This document shows, one piece after another, positions 1 to 8,859 of a stretch of DNA of 64,000 bases. Position 1 is the first letter of the stretch, and the number at the start of each line of letters is the position of its first letter. Where the stretch lies: positions 1-64,000 of the forward strand of contig JBFMFH010000112.1 of NCBI GenBank assembly GCA_040752275.1. The letters run 5' to 3'. The notes under the pieces are model-generated. The model was given only the letters and a program-made list of their open reading frames with translations, was not told where the DNA came from and made no database searches. This stretch comes from JBFMFH01 sp040752275. Lineage in GTDB: Bacteria; Acidobacteriota; Vicinamibacteria; Vicinamibacterales; JAKQTR01. The translations under genes and the position numbers were made by a program.

Positions 1-239
1 AGTATGCTCAGTCGTCGCGCCTTGCCAGCCGGGCGCCGCGCTCCGGGACTTCTGCAAGGCATCACGGTTCCAGGGCACCAGTCGTCCTCTACCCAGCCCG
101 CTATCCGGGCACGACGTATCTCGCGGCAGCGCCGGCGGCATGTGCGGTAGCCACTGGCACTCTTCCACGACGCGGCCTGAGACGCGGCCGATGGGGGCGT
201 CGCTGGGCCGGGCCAGGCTCTCGTACGGCGAGCCGACGA
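1..239. other. left edge, no gene called
   Basis: I see no convincing gene between the left edge and the selA stop codon. One minus-strand frame is open across the stretch, but I do not recognise its translation. I looked for selB or a selenocysteine tRNA, which often sit beside selA, and found neither here. Confidence 0.4.
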
Positions 240-1688
240 CTACGTGATGCTGCAGAGAAGGTGAGCCAGCAGTTCGTCCTCGTCGTCGGAGACCGTCCTC
301 AGATCCAGCACGACACGATCCCGTTCGATGCGGGCGATGATCGGCGGATCCTGCCGCCGGAAGGCACCTTCGAGGGCGTCTGGCGAGAGACTCCGGTGCG
401 CGAGCGCCAGCAGGCGAGTGGGGAGGGACAGGCCTGGTGTGGTGCCGCCGCCGATCGTCGACTCCCCATCCACGATGTCCGCGTCGTAGAGGCCTGACGA
501 CTCGAGGCGATCGGCCAGACGTCTCGCCCGCGCCCCGACCGCGTCCGGCGCCGCAGCCAGCATGCGGATGACGGGAATCGTCGTCGCCGCCCGGCCCGCC
601 GCGTACTCGATCAGAGTTCCTATCAGGGCGGCGTACGTGATCTTGTCGACACGAAGCGCGCGCATCAGCGGGTGCCGCCGGATGGACTGCACCAGGTTCG
701 CGCGGCCAAGGATGATGCCGGCCTGGGGACCGCCGAGCAGCTTGTCTCCGCTCACGCAGAGTACGTCAATGCCGGACTCGAGACTGCCCTGAACCGTCGG
801 CTCGTCCCTGAGCACGGCCCTCAGACCGGCGGCCCATTCGGGGCTCGACCCCGACAGACCGGCTGCCGCCATCGGGCCGATGAGATTCCCGCTGCCCAGA
901 TCCTCGGCGACAATCACCGCGCGCTCGTGGCCGACAGCCACGAGCTCCTGCAACGACGGCTGCTCGGTGAACCCCTCAATCCGGAAGTTCGAGCGATGCA
1001 CGCGCAGGATGAGGGCCGTGCGCTCGGTGATCGCCGCCGCGTAGTCGGAGGCGCGCGTCCGGTTGGTCGTTCCCACCTCGCGGAGGATCGCCCCGGACTG
1101 GACCATCACGTCCGGCACGCGGAAGCCGCCGCCGATCTCGACCAGCTCACCTCGCGATACGATGACCTCGCGCCCCGGCGCGAGCGCCGCGAGCACGATC
1201 ATCGTTGCCGCCGCGTTGTTGTTCACCACGACGGCAGATTCGGCGGATGTCAGCCGGCAGAGAAGCTGTTCGGCGTGCCGATCGCGAAGGCCACGGCCCC
1301 CACGCTCGAGGTCGTACTCGAGCGACGAGTAGCGGCTCCCGATCTCCCGGATGTGATCGATCGCCGCCGGCGAGAGCGGCGCCCTCCCCAGATTGGTGTG
1401 GACGATGACGCCGGTGGCATTGATCACGCGCCGGAGCGTGCTGCGGAACATCCGGCTGAGTCTGCCCTCGAGGCTGGCCTCCACCAGTCCGGCCGCCTCA
1501 TCGGCCGACGCCGGCCACTCGCCGGCGACATCGGTTCCAGGCGGCTCCGAGAGTCGCCGTCTCAGTTCCTCCGTCGCCTCGCGCAGGGCCTGCACGACGG
1601 CCTGCCGCCCATAGCGCTCCTGCAGCGCGACAACGCGATCCCGCTGCCGGAGCTGCTCGATGGAGGGGATGACGCGGAGGTTCGGCAT
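240..1688 (-). CDS. selA: L-seryl-tRNA(Sec) selenium transferase
   Basis: SelA is a PLP enzyme that converts seryl-tRNA(Sec) to selenocysteinyl-tRNA(Sec) using selenophosphate, in the cytoplasm. The 482-residue product is close to the usual length of about 460. It has the N-terminal helical SelA domain, the block INATGVIVHTNLGRAPLS near residue 90, and the PLP-lysine motif SGDKLLGGPQAG near residue 315. The start is the ATG at 1688, which is followed by MPNLRVIPSIEQL, a typical SelA beginning. The gene implies a selenocysteine system, but selB, selC and selD are not in the window, and I noticed no selenoprotein gene. The leader upstream of the start is a purine-rich 7-bp repeat array, and this may supply the ribosome binding site. 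Confidence 0.95.
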   Translation of the reverse strand: MPNLRVIPSIEQLRQRDRVVALQERYGRQAVVQALREATEELRRRLSEPPGTDVAGEWPASADEAAGLVEASLEGRLSRMFRSTLRRVINATGVIVHTNLGRAPLSPAAIDHIREIGSRYSSLEYDLERGGRGLRDRHAEQLLCRLTSAESAVVVNNNAAATMIVLAALAPGREVIVSRGELVEIGGGFRVPDVMVQSGAILREVGTTNRTRASDYAAAITERTALILRVHRSNFRIEGFTEQPSLQELVAVGHERAVIVAEDLGSGNLIGPMAAAGLSGSSPEWAAGLRAVLRDEPTVQGSLESGIDVLCVSGDKLLGGPQAGIILGRANLVQSIRRHPLMRALRVDKITYAALIGTLIEYAAGRAATTIPVIRMLAAAPDAVGARARRLADRLESSGLYDADIVDGESTIGGGTTPGLSLPTRLLALAHRSLSPDALEGAFRRQDPPIIARIERDRVVLDLRTVSDDEDELLAHLLCSIT

Positions 1689-1695
1689 GCCGGGT

Positions 1696-1754
1696 TTCTG
1701 CCTTCTGCCTTCTTCCTTCTGTCTTCTGTATTCTGTCTTCTGTATTCTTCTTCT
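1696..1754. repeat. 7-bp tandem repeat, TCTTCTG family
   Basis: Degenerate heptamer array of TCTTCTG / CCTTCTG / TATTCTG units. It lies between the divergent starts of selA and the next plus-strand gene. The same unit occurs at 26789-26870 (as its complement) and at 26998-27038. Confidence 0.85.
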
Positions 1755-1804
1755 TGTCTGTGTTGCAGTCTTTCGCGCCCTCAGGATACCATCAGCCGGA
1801 GATC

Positions 1805-2269
1805 ATGGCGGATCCCGTGCCCTCCACCGCGTCGCCGGATTCGACCCGGACCGACCAGGCCGACACGCCGCGTTATCGGCCGAGCGACCAGTTCTGGCCC
1901 TACGCGAACCTGCCGGAGCAGCCGTCGGACGAGGAGCTGGCGCGGCTGGACCCCGACCTGCAGGCGGCCCTCTACGAGAGCCCGCCCGCCGTGCGCTTCT
2001 CGTACACGATCGTGTTCGCGCCGTTCGATGGTCCCGACTACGAGCGGGCGGTCTCTCTCGCCGAGCAGTCCGACGAGTACCTCGACGTCCACACGATGGA
2101 CGGGCGCCGCCACCGGGCGAGATACGTCCCGGACCAGGTGGTCGCGTTGCGCGATCTCTGGCAGATCGTCGGCCGCTTCGACACCAGCGAGGTACTGGTG
2201 GACGGCCGGCCGGTTCCCTACGCGCGGGAACTCTGGCTGCCGCTGCTGTGGTACCTGATCCCACGATAG
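1805..2269 (+). CDS. hypothetical protein
   Basis: I do not recognise this 154-residue acidic protein. It begins MADPVPSTASPDS and has a Pro/Ser/Thr-rich first 40 residues. A compact mixed domain follows, with YTIVFAPFDGPDYERAV in its middle and ending LPLLWYLIPR. No signal peptide or membrane helix is evident. I chose the ATG at 1805 because GGAG lies just upstream; an in-frame start at 1754 lies inside the repeat array. The next gene starts 3 bp after the stop, so the two are probably co-transcribed and may work together. Confidence 0.6.
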   Translation: MADPVPSTASPDSTRTDQADTPRYRPSDQFWPYANLPEQPSDEELARLDPDLQAALYESPPAVRFSYTIVFAPFDGPDYERAVSLAEQSDEYLDVHTMDGRRHRARYVPDQVVALRDLWQIVGRFDTSEVLVDGRPVPYARELWLPLLWYLIPR

Positions 2270-2272
2270 CCT

Positions 2273-2869
2273 GTGCCCGACAGAGCCGGCCTCGACGCGT
2301 CGTTGCGCACGCTGGGGAACGAGTTGCGCCGGCTCGAGGCGGAGTACAACATGTTCTTCGCCGGCCAGCTCCCTCGCCCGCCATGGGAGACGCGTGCGGC
2401 CGTCGAACGGCTGCTGAAGCGCCTGGACCGCGCGGCCACCGGCGAGGGCACACCAGCGGAGCGCTTCAGGCTGCAGGGCATCCAGGCTCGCTTCCAGACG
2501 TTCGTGGACCTCTGGGACCGCGGTCAGCGCGCCCGCGAGGAGGGGCGCCCGGGCCCCTTCACCCGCCCGCGCAAGCGCGAGGAGCCGGCTACGGCGACGC
2601 CAGGGGACCGCGTCGTGTATGTCACGACCTTCGTCGATCCGATGGACGAGCTGGACAAGCTCCAGGAACTGTACGAGCGCCTCTCTGACGCGCGCCGCGA
2701 GGTCGGAGCCGCCCAGGTCCCATTCCACAAGTTCGCCTCGCTCGTGCGCAGCGAGGTGAGAAACCTCAGGAACCATGGTGCCCCCGAAGTCGTCCTGCGC
2801 GTAGCCGTGCAGGACGGGCATGTCGCGTTGACGGCACGCGGACTGAAAGGCTGCGAGAAGGAGGAGTGA
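2273..2869 (+). CDS. hypothetical protein, MXAN_5187 C-terminal-like
   Basis: A 198-residue, charged, mostly helical protein. Residues 1-85 carry the stretch LEAEYNMFFAGQLPRPPWE, and a later block reads RFQTFVDLWDRGQRAREEG. I associate this pattern, from memory only, with the myxobacterial/acidobacterial MXAN_5187 C-terminal family. Residues 105-198 start with a linker and form a second helical region (DELDKLQELYERLSDARREVG). The start is the GTG at 2273, 3 bp after the upstream stop. Function is unknown. The gene converges on a cold-shock gene, with a strong hairpin between them. Confidence 0.6.
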   Translation: MPDRAGLDASLRTLGNELRRLEAEYNMFFAGQLPRPPWETRAAVERLLKRLDRAATGEGTPAERFRLQGIQARFQTFVDLWDRGQRAREEGRPGPFTRPRKREEPATATPGDRVVYVTTFVDPMDELDKLQELYERLSDARREVGAAQVPFHKFASLVRSEVRNLRNHGAPEVVLRVAVQDGHVALTARGLKGCEKEE

Positions 2870-2897
2870 ATCGGGGAACTGCGAGCGGGAGATTGGA

Positions 2898-2921
2898 CCG
2901 GGGCGGTCCGCACCGCCCCGG
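2898..2921. terminator. bidirectional terminator hairpin
   Basis: A perfect 10-bp stem, CCGGGGCGGT against ACCGCCCCGG, with a 4-nt loop. It sits between two convergent genes (stops at 2869 and 2940). There is no long U tract, as is common in high-GC genomes. Confidence 0.6.
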
Positions 2922-2939
2922 GACACAGCAAGGAGGGGG

Positions 2940-3143
2940 CTAGAGCCTCACCACGTTGCCGGCTTGCGGGCCCTTCGGGCCATCGACGATCTCGAACTCC
3001 ACCGCCTGGCCCTCCTCGAGCGAACGGAACCCGTTGCCCTGGATGGCCGAGTAGTGGACGAACACGTCGGAGCCACCTTCACGCTCGATGAACCCGTACC
3101 CCTTCGCGTTGTTGAACCACTTCACCTTGCCTGTAATACGCAT
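2940..3143 (-). CDS. cold-shock domain protein
   Basis: A 67-residue single cold-shock domain, the full size of a CspA-family protein. It binds single-stranded RNA/DNA and acts as an RNA chaperone. Both RNA-binding motifs are present: KGYGFI (RNP1) near residue 14 and DVFVHYSAI (RNP2) near residue 26. I chose the ATG at 3143 because the product then begins MRITGKVKWFNN, as family members do; a longer in-frame extension is not family-like. It is divergent from purH, with about 220 bp between the two starts, enough for a structured cold-shock leader, though none is obvious. Confidence 0.93.
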   Translation of the reverse strand: MRITGKVKWFNNAKGYGFIEREGGSDVFVHYSAIQGNGFRSLEEGQAVEFEIVDGPKGPQAGNVVRL

Positions 3144-3365
3144 TCGTGCCTGCCTTGCCTCTGGCGGCGTGATGCACGCCAACCTACTTGCCAACCCTCC
3201 GCGAGATCGCGGGGGCACTTCCGAACCGCTCTGCGGTTGACGGTACTGGCCCACCAGTACCGCTTGGCCATCATATCGGCCGCTTCAAAACAGTGTCAAT
3301 AGTGCCAAGCGCGGTGCCTATCGCCTACACTGTCGTCTGGCCAAGCTCCCGGCGAAGGATCTCTC

Positions 3366-4952
3366 ATGCGCGCTCTCATCAGCGTCTCGGACAAGACCGG
3401 CGTCGTCGATCTGGCCGGCGGGCTTCTGCGGCGCGACTTCACCATCGTTTCAACCGGCGGGACGGCGAAGGCGCTGCAGGCTGCCGGACTACCCGTGACC
3501 CAGGTGTCCGCCCTGACCGGCGTCCCCGAGATGATGGATGGCCGCGTGAAGACGCTGCACCCGGCCGTGCACGGCGGCATTCTCGCCCGGCGCGCGCATC
3601 GCTCAGACATGGCGGCACTGGCCGGGCTCGGCCTGGAACCGATCGACATCGTCGTGGTCAACCTGTACCCCTTTGAAGCGACGGCGGCCAACGAGTCAGC
3701 GGCGTTCGACGAGGTGGTGGAGGAGATCGACATCGGTGGGCCCGCGCTGATTCGCGCGGCGTCCAAGAACTTCCGGGACGTACTCGTCGTCGTGTCGCCG
3801 GACGACTATGGGCCGGTGCTCGAGGCCCTCGATCGCCCGGACGGGGCGCCGCTGGATCTGCGCCTCGCCCTCGCACGCAGGGCATTCGAGCATACGGCCG
3901 CGTACGATGCGGCGATTGCTGCCGAGCTGTCCCGCGCTGCCGTGAGGGATGGCGCGTGCGTTCGTGAACCCCGCGATCCGCTGCCATCGCGACTGTGGTT
4001 GCCGGCCGGCCGACTCCGCACGCTGCGGTACGGCGAGAACCCGCACCAGGCCGGGGCGTGGTATTCGCTGCCGTCGATGGCGGGCGTGCCCGCCGTGCTG
4101 CAAGGCAAGGAACTGTCGTTCACCAACCTGCTGGACGTCGACGCGGCGGCGCGGATCGCGGCCGAGTTCCGCGAACCGGCGGCGGTGATCGTCAAGCACA
4201 CGAATCCCTGCGGGGTGGCAACCGGCTCATCCCTCGCCGAGGCCTATGTCACAGCCCGGGACGCCGACTCACTCTCTGCGTTCGGCGGGATCGTCGGCTG
4301 CAACAGGGACGTCGACGACGAGACGGCCAGGGCAATCGCGGCGACCTTCATCGAAGCCGTCGTCGCTCCGGGGATATCCGGATCGGCGCTGGCCATGCTG
4401 TCGGCGAAGAAGAACCTCCGCGTCGTGACGGCGCCGGACCTGTTCCGCGCCCTGGCGTCGGGAGCGACACCTGTCGACCTGCGGAGCGCTCTCGGCGGGC
4501 TGCTCGCGCAGGCGCAGGATCGGGTCGTCGAGGCCCAGGCCCCCTGGGCGACGACCTCCGGCCCCGAGGTCGTGAGCGCCCGCGCGCCGACCGACGCCGA
4601 GTGGGCCGCCCTTCGATTCGCCTGGCGGGTGTGCGCGCACGTCAAGTCCAACTCCGTGATCTTCACCAGCCACAGCCGGACCCTCGCGATTGGCGCGGGT
4701 CAGATGAGCCGCGTCGACGCCGTGAACGTCGCGGTCATGAAGGCCCGCGCGTCAGGCGCCAGTCTCGACGGATCGGTCGCGGCGTCGGATGCGTTCTTCC
4801 CGTTCCGGGATGGTCTCGATGCCGTGGTGGCCGCCGGAGCGACGGCCGTGGTGCAGCCCGGCGGATCGGTGAGAGACGCCGAGGTGATTGCCGCGGCCAA
4901 CGAACACGCCATCGCCATGGTCTTCACGAGGCGCCGCCACTTCCGTCATTGA
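3366..4952 (+). CDS. purH: bifunctional AICAR transformylase / IMP cyclohydrolase
   Basis: PurH catalyses the last two steps of purine synthesis: formylation of AICAR by 10-formyl-THF, then ring closure to IMP. At 528 residues it is full length. The N-terminal MGS-like cyclohydrolase domain shows STGGTAKAL and DGRVKTLHP. The transformylase domain has the catalytic KHTNPCGVA block near residue 278 and a C-terminal DAFFPFRDGLD block. The ATG at 3366 is preceded by AAGGAT at good spacing. It appears to be a single-gene unit divergent from the cold-shock gene, followed by a repeat-rich spacer. Confidence 0.97.
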   Translation: MRALISVSDKTGVVDLAGGLLRRDFTIVSTGGTAKALQAAGLPVTQVSALTGVPEMMDGRVKTLHPAVHGGILARRAHRSDMAALAGLGLEPIDIVVVNLYPFEATAANESAAFDEVVEEIDIGGPALIRAASKNFRDVLVVVSPDDYGPVLEALDRPDGAPLDLRLALARRAFEHTAAYDAAIAAELSRAAVRDGACVREPRDPLPSRLWLPAGRLRTLRYGENPHQAGAWYSLPSMAGVPAVLQGKELSFTNLLDVDAAARIAAEFREPAAVIVKHTNPCGVATGSSLAEAYVTARDADSLSAFGGIVGCNRDVDDETARAIAATFIEAVVAPGISGSALAMLSAKKNLRVVTAPDLFRALASGATPVDLRSALGGLLAQAQDRVVEAQAPWATTSGPEVVSARAPTDAEWAALRFAWRVCAHVKSNSVIFTSHSRTLAIGAGQMSRVDAVNVAVMKARASGASLDGSVAASDAFFPFRDGLDAVVAAGATAVVQPGGSVRDAEVIAAANEHAIAMVFTRRRHFRH

Positions 4953-4953
4953 G

Positions 4954-5104
4954 GGTGGGGACCGAGGACCGGGAATGGGGGGCCAGTTCCTTCGCGACAT
5001 CGCGCTGGTGGCCCGGGACGCCTGGACAAACGGCGGTCGGGCCGTCCGGCAGCGCCGAGCCTGGTGGCCCGTGTTCCGCGTGGACCGGTCCCCGGTCCCC
5101 GTTC
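4954..5104. repeat. inverted pair of 7-bp repeat arrays
   Basis: Short GGGGACC-type heptamer copies at 4955-4980 face their complement (GGTCCCC copies) at about 5082-5105, enclosing roughly 100 bp. The interior is open in the plus frame from an ATG at 4975, giving a basic, Trp-containing 52-residue peptide. I have not called this as a gene. Confidence 0.5.
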
Positions 5105-5602
5105 CTAGTCCACCTCGTACACTTCCGTCTTGAACGGCGTGAAGCCCCGCTTGAGGTAGTTGGGCAGCGCCGCGCTGTGATCGAGCGTGCAGGTGTGCAG
5201 CCAGATGCGGCGCGCGCCCAGCTCCCACGCCCGTTCCACGACGACGCTCAGCAGGTGTTTGCCGAGCCCGCGCCCGACATACTCGGGAACGAGACCGAAG
5301 AACGCCAGCTCCACGGATCCGTCGGGCTCCCGTCTCGTCTCCGCGTACCCCGCAGGCGCGTGGTCGACCCACATGACCCAGAGCGATCGCAACGGATCCG
5401 CCAAGTGGCTCGTGATCTCGGGATCGCTCCAGTTCAACCGGTCCTGCCACCGATACGCCCTGCCGACCTCCGTGTACAGATACCGGTAGAAGGACGCCGG
5501 GCAGCGACCGACCCGCTCGACGCGGACCTCAGGGACGTCGGTCCACGCGGGCCTGAACGAGGCCTGGTCCGTCATCTCGAGGTACGTGCGGGTGACGTTC
5601 AT
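5105..5602 (-). CDS. GNAT-family N-acetyltransferase
   Basis: A 165-residue acetyl-CoA-dependent acetyltransferase of the GNAT fold. The acetyl-CoA binding loop is VPEYVGRGLGKHLL near residue 110, and the C-terminal part (HTCTLDHSAALPNYLKRGF) is typical of single-domain GNATs. The substrate cannot be read from the sequence. Its start overlaps the stop of the upstream heptose kinase gene by 4 bp, so it is the last gene of the minus-strand envelope operon. A role in modifying a surface sugar or amino compound is possible but unproven. Confidence 0.85.
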   Translation of the reverse strand: MNVTRTYLEMTDQASFRPAWTDVPEVRVERVGRCPASFYRYLYTEVGRAYRWQDRLNWSDPEITSHLADPLRSLWVMWVDHAPAGYAETRREPDGSVELAFFGLVPEYVGRGLGKHLLSVVVERAWELGARRIWLHTCTLDHSAALPNYLKRGFTPFKTEVYEVD

Positions 5603-6597
5603 CGCCCGGTGAGCTCAGCCAGCAGCTCATCTGGCGTCACGGTCGCGACGCCGAACTTCCCGACCACGATACCGGCGGCATGAGTGGCCAGCAGGGCGGC
5701 CTCCGGACCGGACGCGCCAGCCGCGAGGGCGAGCGCGAAGGTGGCAATCACCGTATCGCCCGCACCGGTGACGTCTGCCACCTCTCGGGCCACGGCCGGG
5801 AAGTGAGCCTCGCTCGCCTCGTCGACGAGCGACATCCCGTGTTCCCCCCGCGTGATGAGGACGCGGCGGCAGCGCCCGCGCTCCAGGAACACGCGCCCGG
5901 CACGCCGGGCATCCGCCTCGCTCCGGATGCGCAGGTGCGTGGCCACTTCGGCTTCGTGGTGATTGGGCGTCACGACGTCCACCCCGGCGTAGTACTCGAG
6001 GTGGGGAATCTTCGGGTCCACGAGGACGGGAATCCGGCGCGCGTGCGCCTCATGGACCACGCCCGACATGAGGGGGCGGGTGATGGCGCCTTTCAGGTAG
6101 TCCGAGACGACCACGACGTGGGCCCCGGGCATGTGCCGGGCGACTGTGTCAGTCAGGCGCCGCTCGACCTCGCCGCTGACCTCCTCGTCCGATTCGAAGT
6201 CGATTCTGGCCACCTGCTGGTTCCGCGACGTCACGATGCGCTGCTTGGTGGTCGTGGGGCGGCCTTCGTCGGTAACGAGTCCGTCGTCGCCGATGCCGTG
6301 GCCGGCCAGTTGATCGCGCAGGAGGCCGGCCTGCGGGTCGTTCCCGACCACCCCCACCAGCTCGACACGCCCCCCGAGCGCGCGCACGTTGGCGGCCACG
6401 TTGCCCGCTCCGCCGATACGGTACTCATCGTGATCGTGCTCGACGACCGGCACGGGCGCCTCGGGCGAGATGCGCGTCACCCGTCCGACGACGAAGTGGT
6501 CCAGCATCACGTCGCCGACGATCAACACGACCGAGGCGCGAAAGCATTCGACGATGTCCCGGGCGCGGTCGGGCGAGAGACCGACTGAGTCGTGCAC
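5599..6597 (-). CDS. rfaE1: D-glycero-beta-D-manno-heptose-7-phosphate kinase
   Basis: A PfkB-family sugar kinase of 332 residues. Sequence features are GDVMLDHFVVGRVTRISPEAPVPV near the start, the GGAGNVAANVRALG block near residue 62 and the catalytic DVTGAGDTVIATFALA block near residue 275. These match the kinase half of HldE/RfaE, which phosphorylates heptose 7-phosphate at C1 for ADP-heptose synthesis. The C-terminal nucleotidyltransferase half is absent, so this is the split form and a separate rfaE2 should exist elsewhere. It lies 11 bp downstream of an O-antigen-ligase-like gene, which supports a lipopolysaccharide role. Confidence 0.88.
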   Translation of the reverse strand: MHDSVGLSPDRARDIVECFRASVVLIVGDVMLDHFVVGRVTRISPEAPVPVVEHDHDEYRIGGAGNVAANVRALGGRVELVGVVGNDPQAGLLRDQLAGHGIGDDGLVTDEGRPTTTKQRIVTSRNQQVARIDFESDEEVSGEVERRLTDTVARHMPGAHVVVVSDYLKGAITRPLMSGVVHEAHARRIPVLVDPKIPHLEYYAGVDVVTPNHHEAEVATHLRIRSEADARRAGRVFLERGRCRRVLITRGEHGMSLVDEASEAHFPAVAREVADVTGAGDTVIATFALALAAGASGPEAALLATHAAGIVVGKFGVATVTPDELLAELTGR

Positions 6598-6608
6598 GCG
6601 TCCTCCTG

Positions 6609-7772
6609 TCAGGCCGTCCCGGCCGGGCCGCTTTCCACGCCGGGCTGCTCAGCTGCGAACGGCAGGGTGAGCAACGTGAGGAGCAGCATCAGGAACTCGG
6701 AATCGCCGAAGTTGTGCTCGAACATGCCGGCCGCCGCCATCGCGACCATGGCGCCGAGCCCGGTGGCGGCGAGGAGAGGCTGCCGGTTGCGGCGCCAGAG
6801 ACCAATCAGCCCGGCCGCTGCCGACGTCACGAACCACAACCAGACCCCGAGGGCCGGCAGTCCCCGCTCCGCGGCGATCTGCACCGGCACGTTGTGCAGG
6901 TGGGGATTGACGCGCTCGACCGCCTCTGTATCGCGGAAACGCACATAGACGCGCTCCACCATGTTGGGGCCCATCCCGGTGAGCGGATCCGCCGCGATCA
7001 TCCGGGCGCCCTCGCGCAGCATGGCCACACGATCGCGGCTCGTCGGGTCCTTCAGGTCGAACATCGAATAGAAGCGCTGGGTGACCTGCGCTGGCGCCAG
7101 AGCAAAGAACACGGCCACCAGCACGGGCAGGGCCCCGATCAGGCGGAAGTCCTTGAGCAGGAAGAGCAGGGCGACCGCCACGCACGTGCCGACCCAGGCG
7201 CTTCGCGTGAAGGTGAGCACCAGCGCAACCAGCAGGGCGGGCAGCACGATGGCGGGCCACACGCGGTCGTGCCGATCGAAGAGGAGCCGGGCCACGGCCG
7301 CCGTGGCGGTGAGCATCAGCACGCCGGAGTAGGTCATGTAGTGGCCCAGCGCGCCCTGCGGCCGCTGGCCCAGATTGTCGTACTGCAACACGCCGTATTG
7401 CACGATGCCGACGATCGCACTGAGCGCGCCGACCGCGATGACGACCCGAAGCGCCGTTCGCGCGCGCGGCCCGCGCAGCAAGGCGAACGCGACAGGTACG
7501 ATCAGCAACAGGAACAGCTGCTTGCTGTCCTCCAGGCTCTCGACCGGGTCTATGGAGAAGGCGGAGGCGACCAGTGTAAGCACGGCGTACAGAACGAGGG
7601 GCCTGAAGAACGCCGGCGCCTCGGCCCGACTCTGCCCGCTCACCACGAGCCAGGCCCACCCCAGCGCCGCGATCGCGAAGAAGATCTGCGCGGCGGCGAT
7701 GGACACCTGAAGGGCGCCCAGGCACGCGTACAGGCTGAACAACGCGACCGTCTCCACACCGATTCGCTTCAT
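6609..7772 (-). CDS. O-antigen ligase / Wzy-like membrane protein
   Basis: A 387-residue polytopic inner-membrane protein with about ten hydrophobic helices. A large periplasmic loop (around residues 215-300) contains GMGPNMVERVYVRFR and VNPHLHNVPVQ. The H-x-H-N arrangement in this loop is typical of WaaL/Wzy-C proteins, which join O-antigen or other polysaccharide to lipid A-core. Such families cannot be told apart from sequence alone. It overlaps the upstream glycosyltransferase by 4 bp (ATGA) and precedes the heptose kinase, so all three probably serve surface glycan assembly. Confidence 0.85.
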   Translation of the reverse strand: MKRIGVETVALFSLYACLGALQVSIAAAQIFFAIAALGWAWLVVSGQSRAEAPAFFRPLVLYAVLTLVASAFSIDPVESLEDSKQLFLLLIVPVAFALLRGPRARTALRVVIAVGALSAIVGIVQYGVLQYDNLGQRPQGALGHYMTYSGVLMLTATAAVARLLFDRHDRVWPAIVLPALLVALVLTFTRSAWVGTCVAVALLFLLKDFRLIGALPVLVAVFFALAPAQVTQRFYSMFDLKDPTSRDRVAMLREGARMIAADPLTGMGPNMVERVYVRFRDTEAVERVNPHLHNVPVQIAAERGLPALGVWLWFVTSAAAGLIGLWRRNRQPLLAATGLGAMVAMAAAGMFEHNFGDSEFLMLLLTLLTLPFAAEQPGVESGPAGTA

Positions 7773-8848
7773 GACGCACCAGCGGCGCCCACTCGCGCCA
7801 GCGCACGTTCGGCTGCCGCAACGACGGCGTCGGACCCTGACCAGGTCAGGCAGCGCAAGTCACCAGGCCCACACCGGCGCTGGTCGCACGGGCGGCAGGG
7901 GACGTCGACCTGGACGTGTTCCGCGACCAGGGACGGCGGCCGCCAGGGGCCCCAGACCGACGGCGTGGTCGGCCCGAAGATGACGACCATCGGCACCTTC
8001 GTCGTGGCCGCGATGTGCGCCGGGCCGCTATCGCCCCCGACGAACAGGCTGGCCAGGCCCATCAGGCTCCTCACCGAGGCGAGGTCAAGATCGCACATCG
8101 TGATGTAGGTGCGCGCGGTCGCGCCAAGCGCCGCCATGCCGGCGGCCACCGCGGCAGCAGACGCGGCCTGCGCCGCCCCGGTCGTGAGGATGATACGACG
8201 ATTCGGGCGCGCCGAGACCAGCGCCGCTCCGACCTCGGCGAACGACTGCTCGGGCCATCGCCGGAACTCGTTGCCTGCCCCGACGTGCATGACAATTGCC
8301 TCGGTGCTCTCGTCGATGCCGGATGCGGCCAGCCGCGCCCGGAGCGCCGCGGTCGCCGCCGTGTCCTCGGGCATCTCCACGGGGTCGGCCGACGGTGTCG
8401 GCCGGGGGAGATTCGGCATCAGAGCGTCGGCCACGTCCCATTGATTCTCGACCGAGTGACGCGGGCGGTGATTGCGCGGCCTCGGCACCTGCTGCGTATA
8501 CATCCAGCCGCGGCCCGCCACGGCATACCCGATCCGGACGGGCGCTCCCGATGCCAGCGCCAGCCACGAACTGCGCGGACCACCATGGAAGTCGAGAACC
8601 GCGTCGTAGCCTCGCCGGCGAAGCTGCCAGCCGAGCGCGGCGTCCTGCATGAATCGGGCGGCTCCCCTGGAGAGCGGGGCCACGATGATGTCGTCCAGAT
8701 GGGGATTGTGCGCCACGACAGGGGCGGCGAGGGGCTCGACCAGGTACGAAAGGTGGGCGTCCGGACGTGCCCGCCGCAGCGCCCTGATGATCGGCGTGGT
8801 GAGGACCACGTCGCCAATGAGGCGCAGGCGGATCATGAGGATCTTCAG
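7769..8848 (-). CDS. glycosyltransferase family 9 (heptosyltransferase-like)
   Basis: A roughly 359-residue GT-B fold enzyme of the ADP-heptose transferase family, presumably adding a core sugar to lipopolysaccharide on the cytoplasmic face. Markers are IRLRLIGDVVLTTPIIRALRR at the N-terminus, MHVGAGNEFRRWP mid-protein, GGDSGPAHIAATTKVPMVVIFGP and a Cys cluster (PCRPCDQRRCGPGDLRCL) typical of family 9. The start is uncertain. A CTG at 8848 gives the family-like LKILMIRL beginning and lies 11 bp after the upstream stop; the first ATG is at 8836. Translation further upstream is not family-like. Confidence 0.88.
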   Translation of the reverse strand: MKILMIRLRLIGDVVLTTPIIRALRRARPDAHLSYLVEPLAAPVVAHNPHLDDIIVAPLSRGAARFMQDAALGWQLRRRGYDAVLDFHGGPRSSWLALASGAPVRIGYAVAGRGWMYTQQVPRPRNHRPRHSVENQWDVADALMPNLPRPTPSADPVEMPEDTAATAALRARLAASGIDESTEAIVMHVGAGNEFRRWPEQSFAEVGAALVSARPNRRIILTTGAAQAASAAAVAAGMAALGATARTYITMCDLDLASVRSLMGLASLFVGGDSGPAHIAATTKVPMVVIFGPTTPSVWGPWRPPSLVAEHVQVDVPCRPCDQRRCGPGDLRCLTWSGSDAVVAAAERALARVGAAGAS

Positions 8849-8859
8849 TGGCGCCGCCC

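Noticed and set aside
1..239. Selenocysteine tRNA beside selA
   Set aside because: A GCCTGAGA stretch near 175 suggested a TCA anticodon, but no 8-bp acceptor, long variable arm or T-loop could be built around it.
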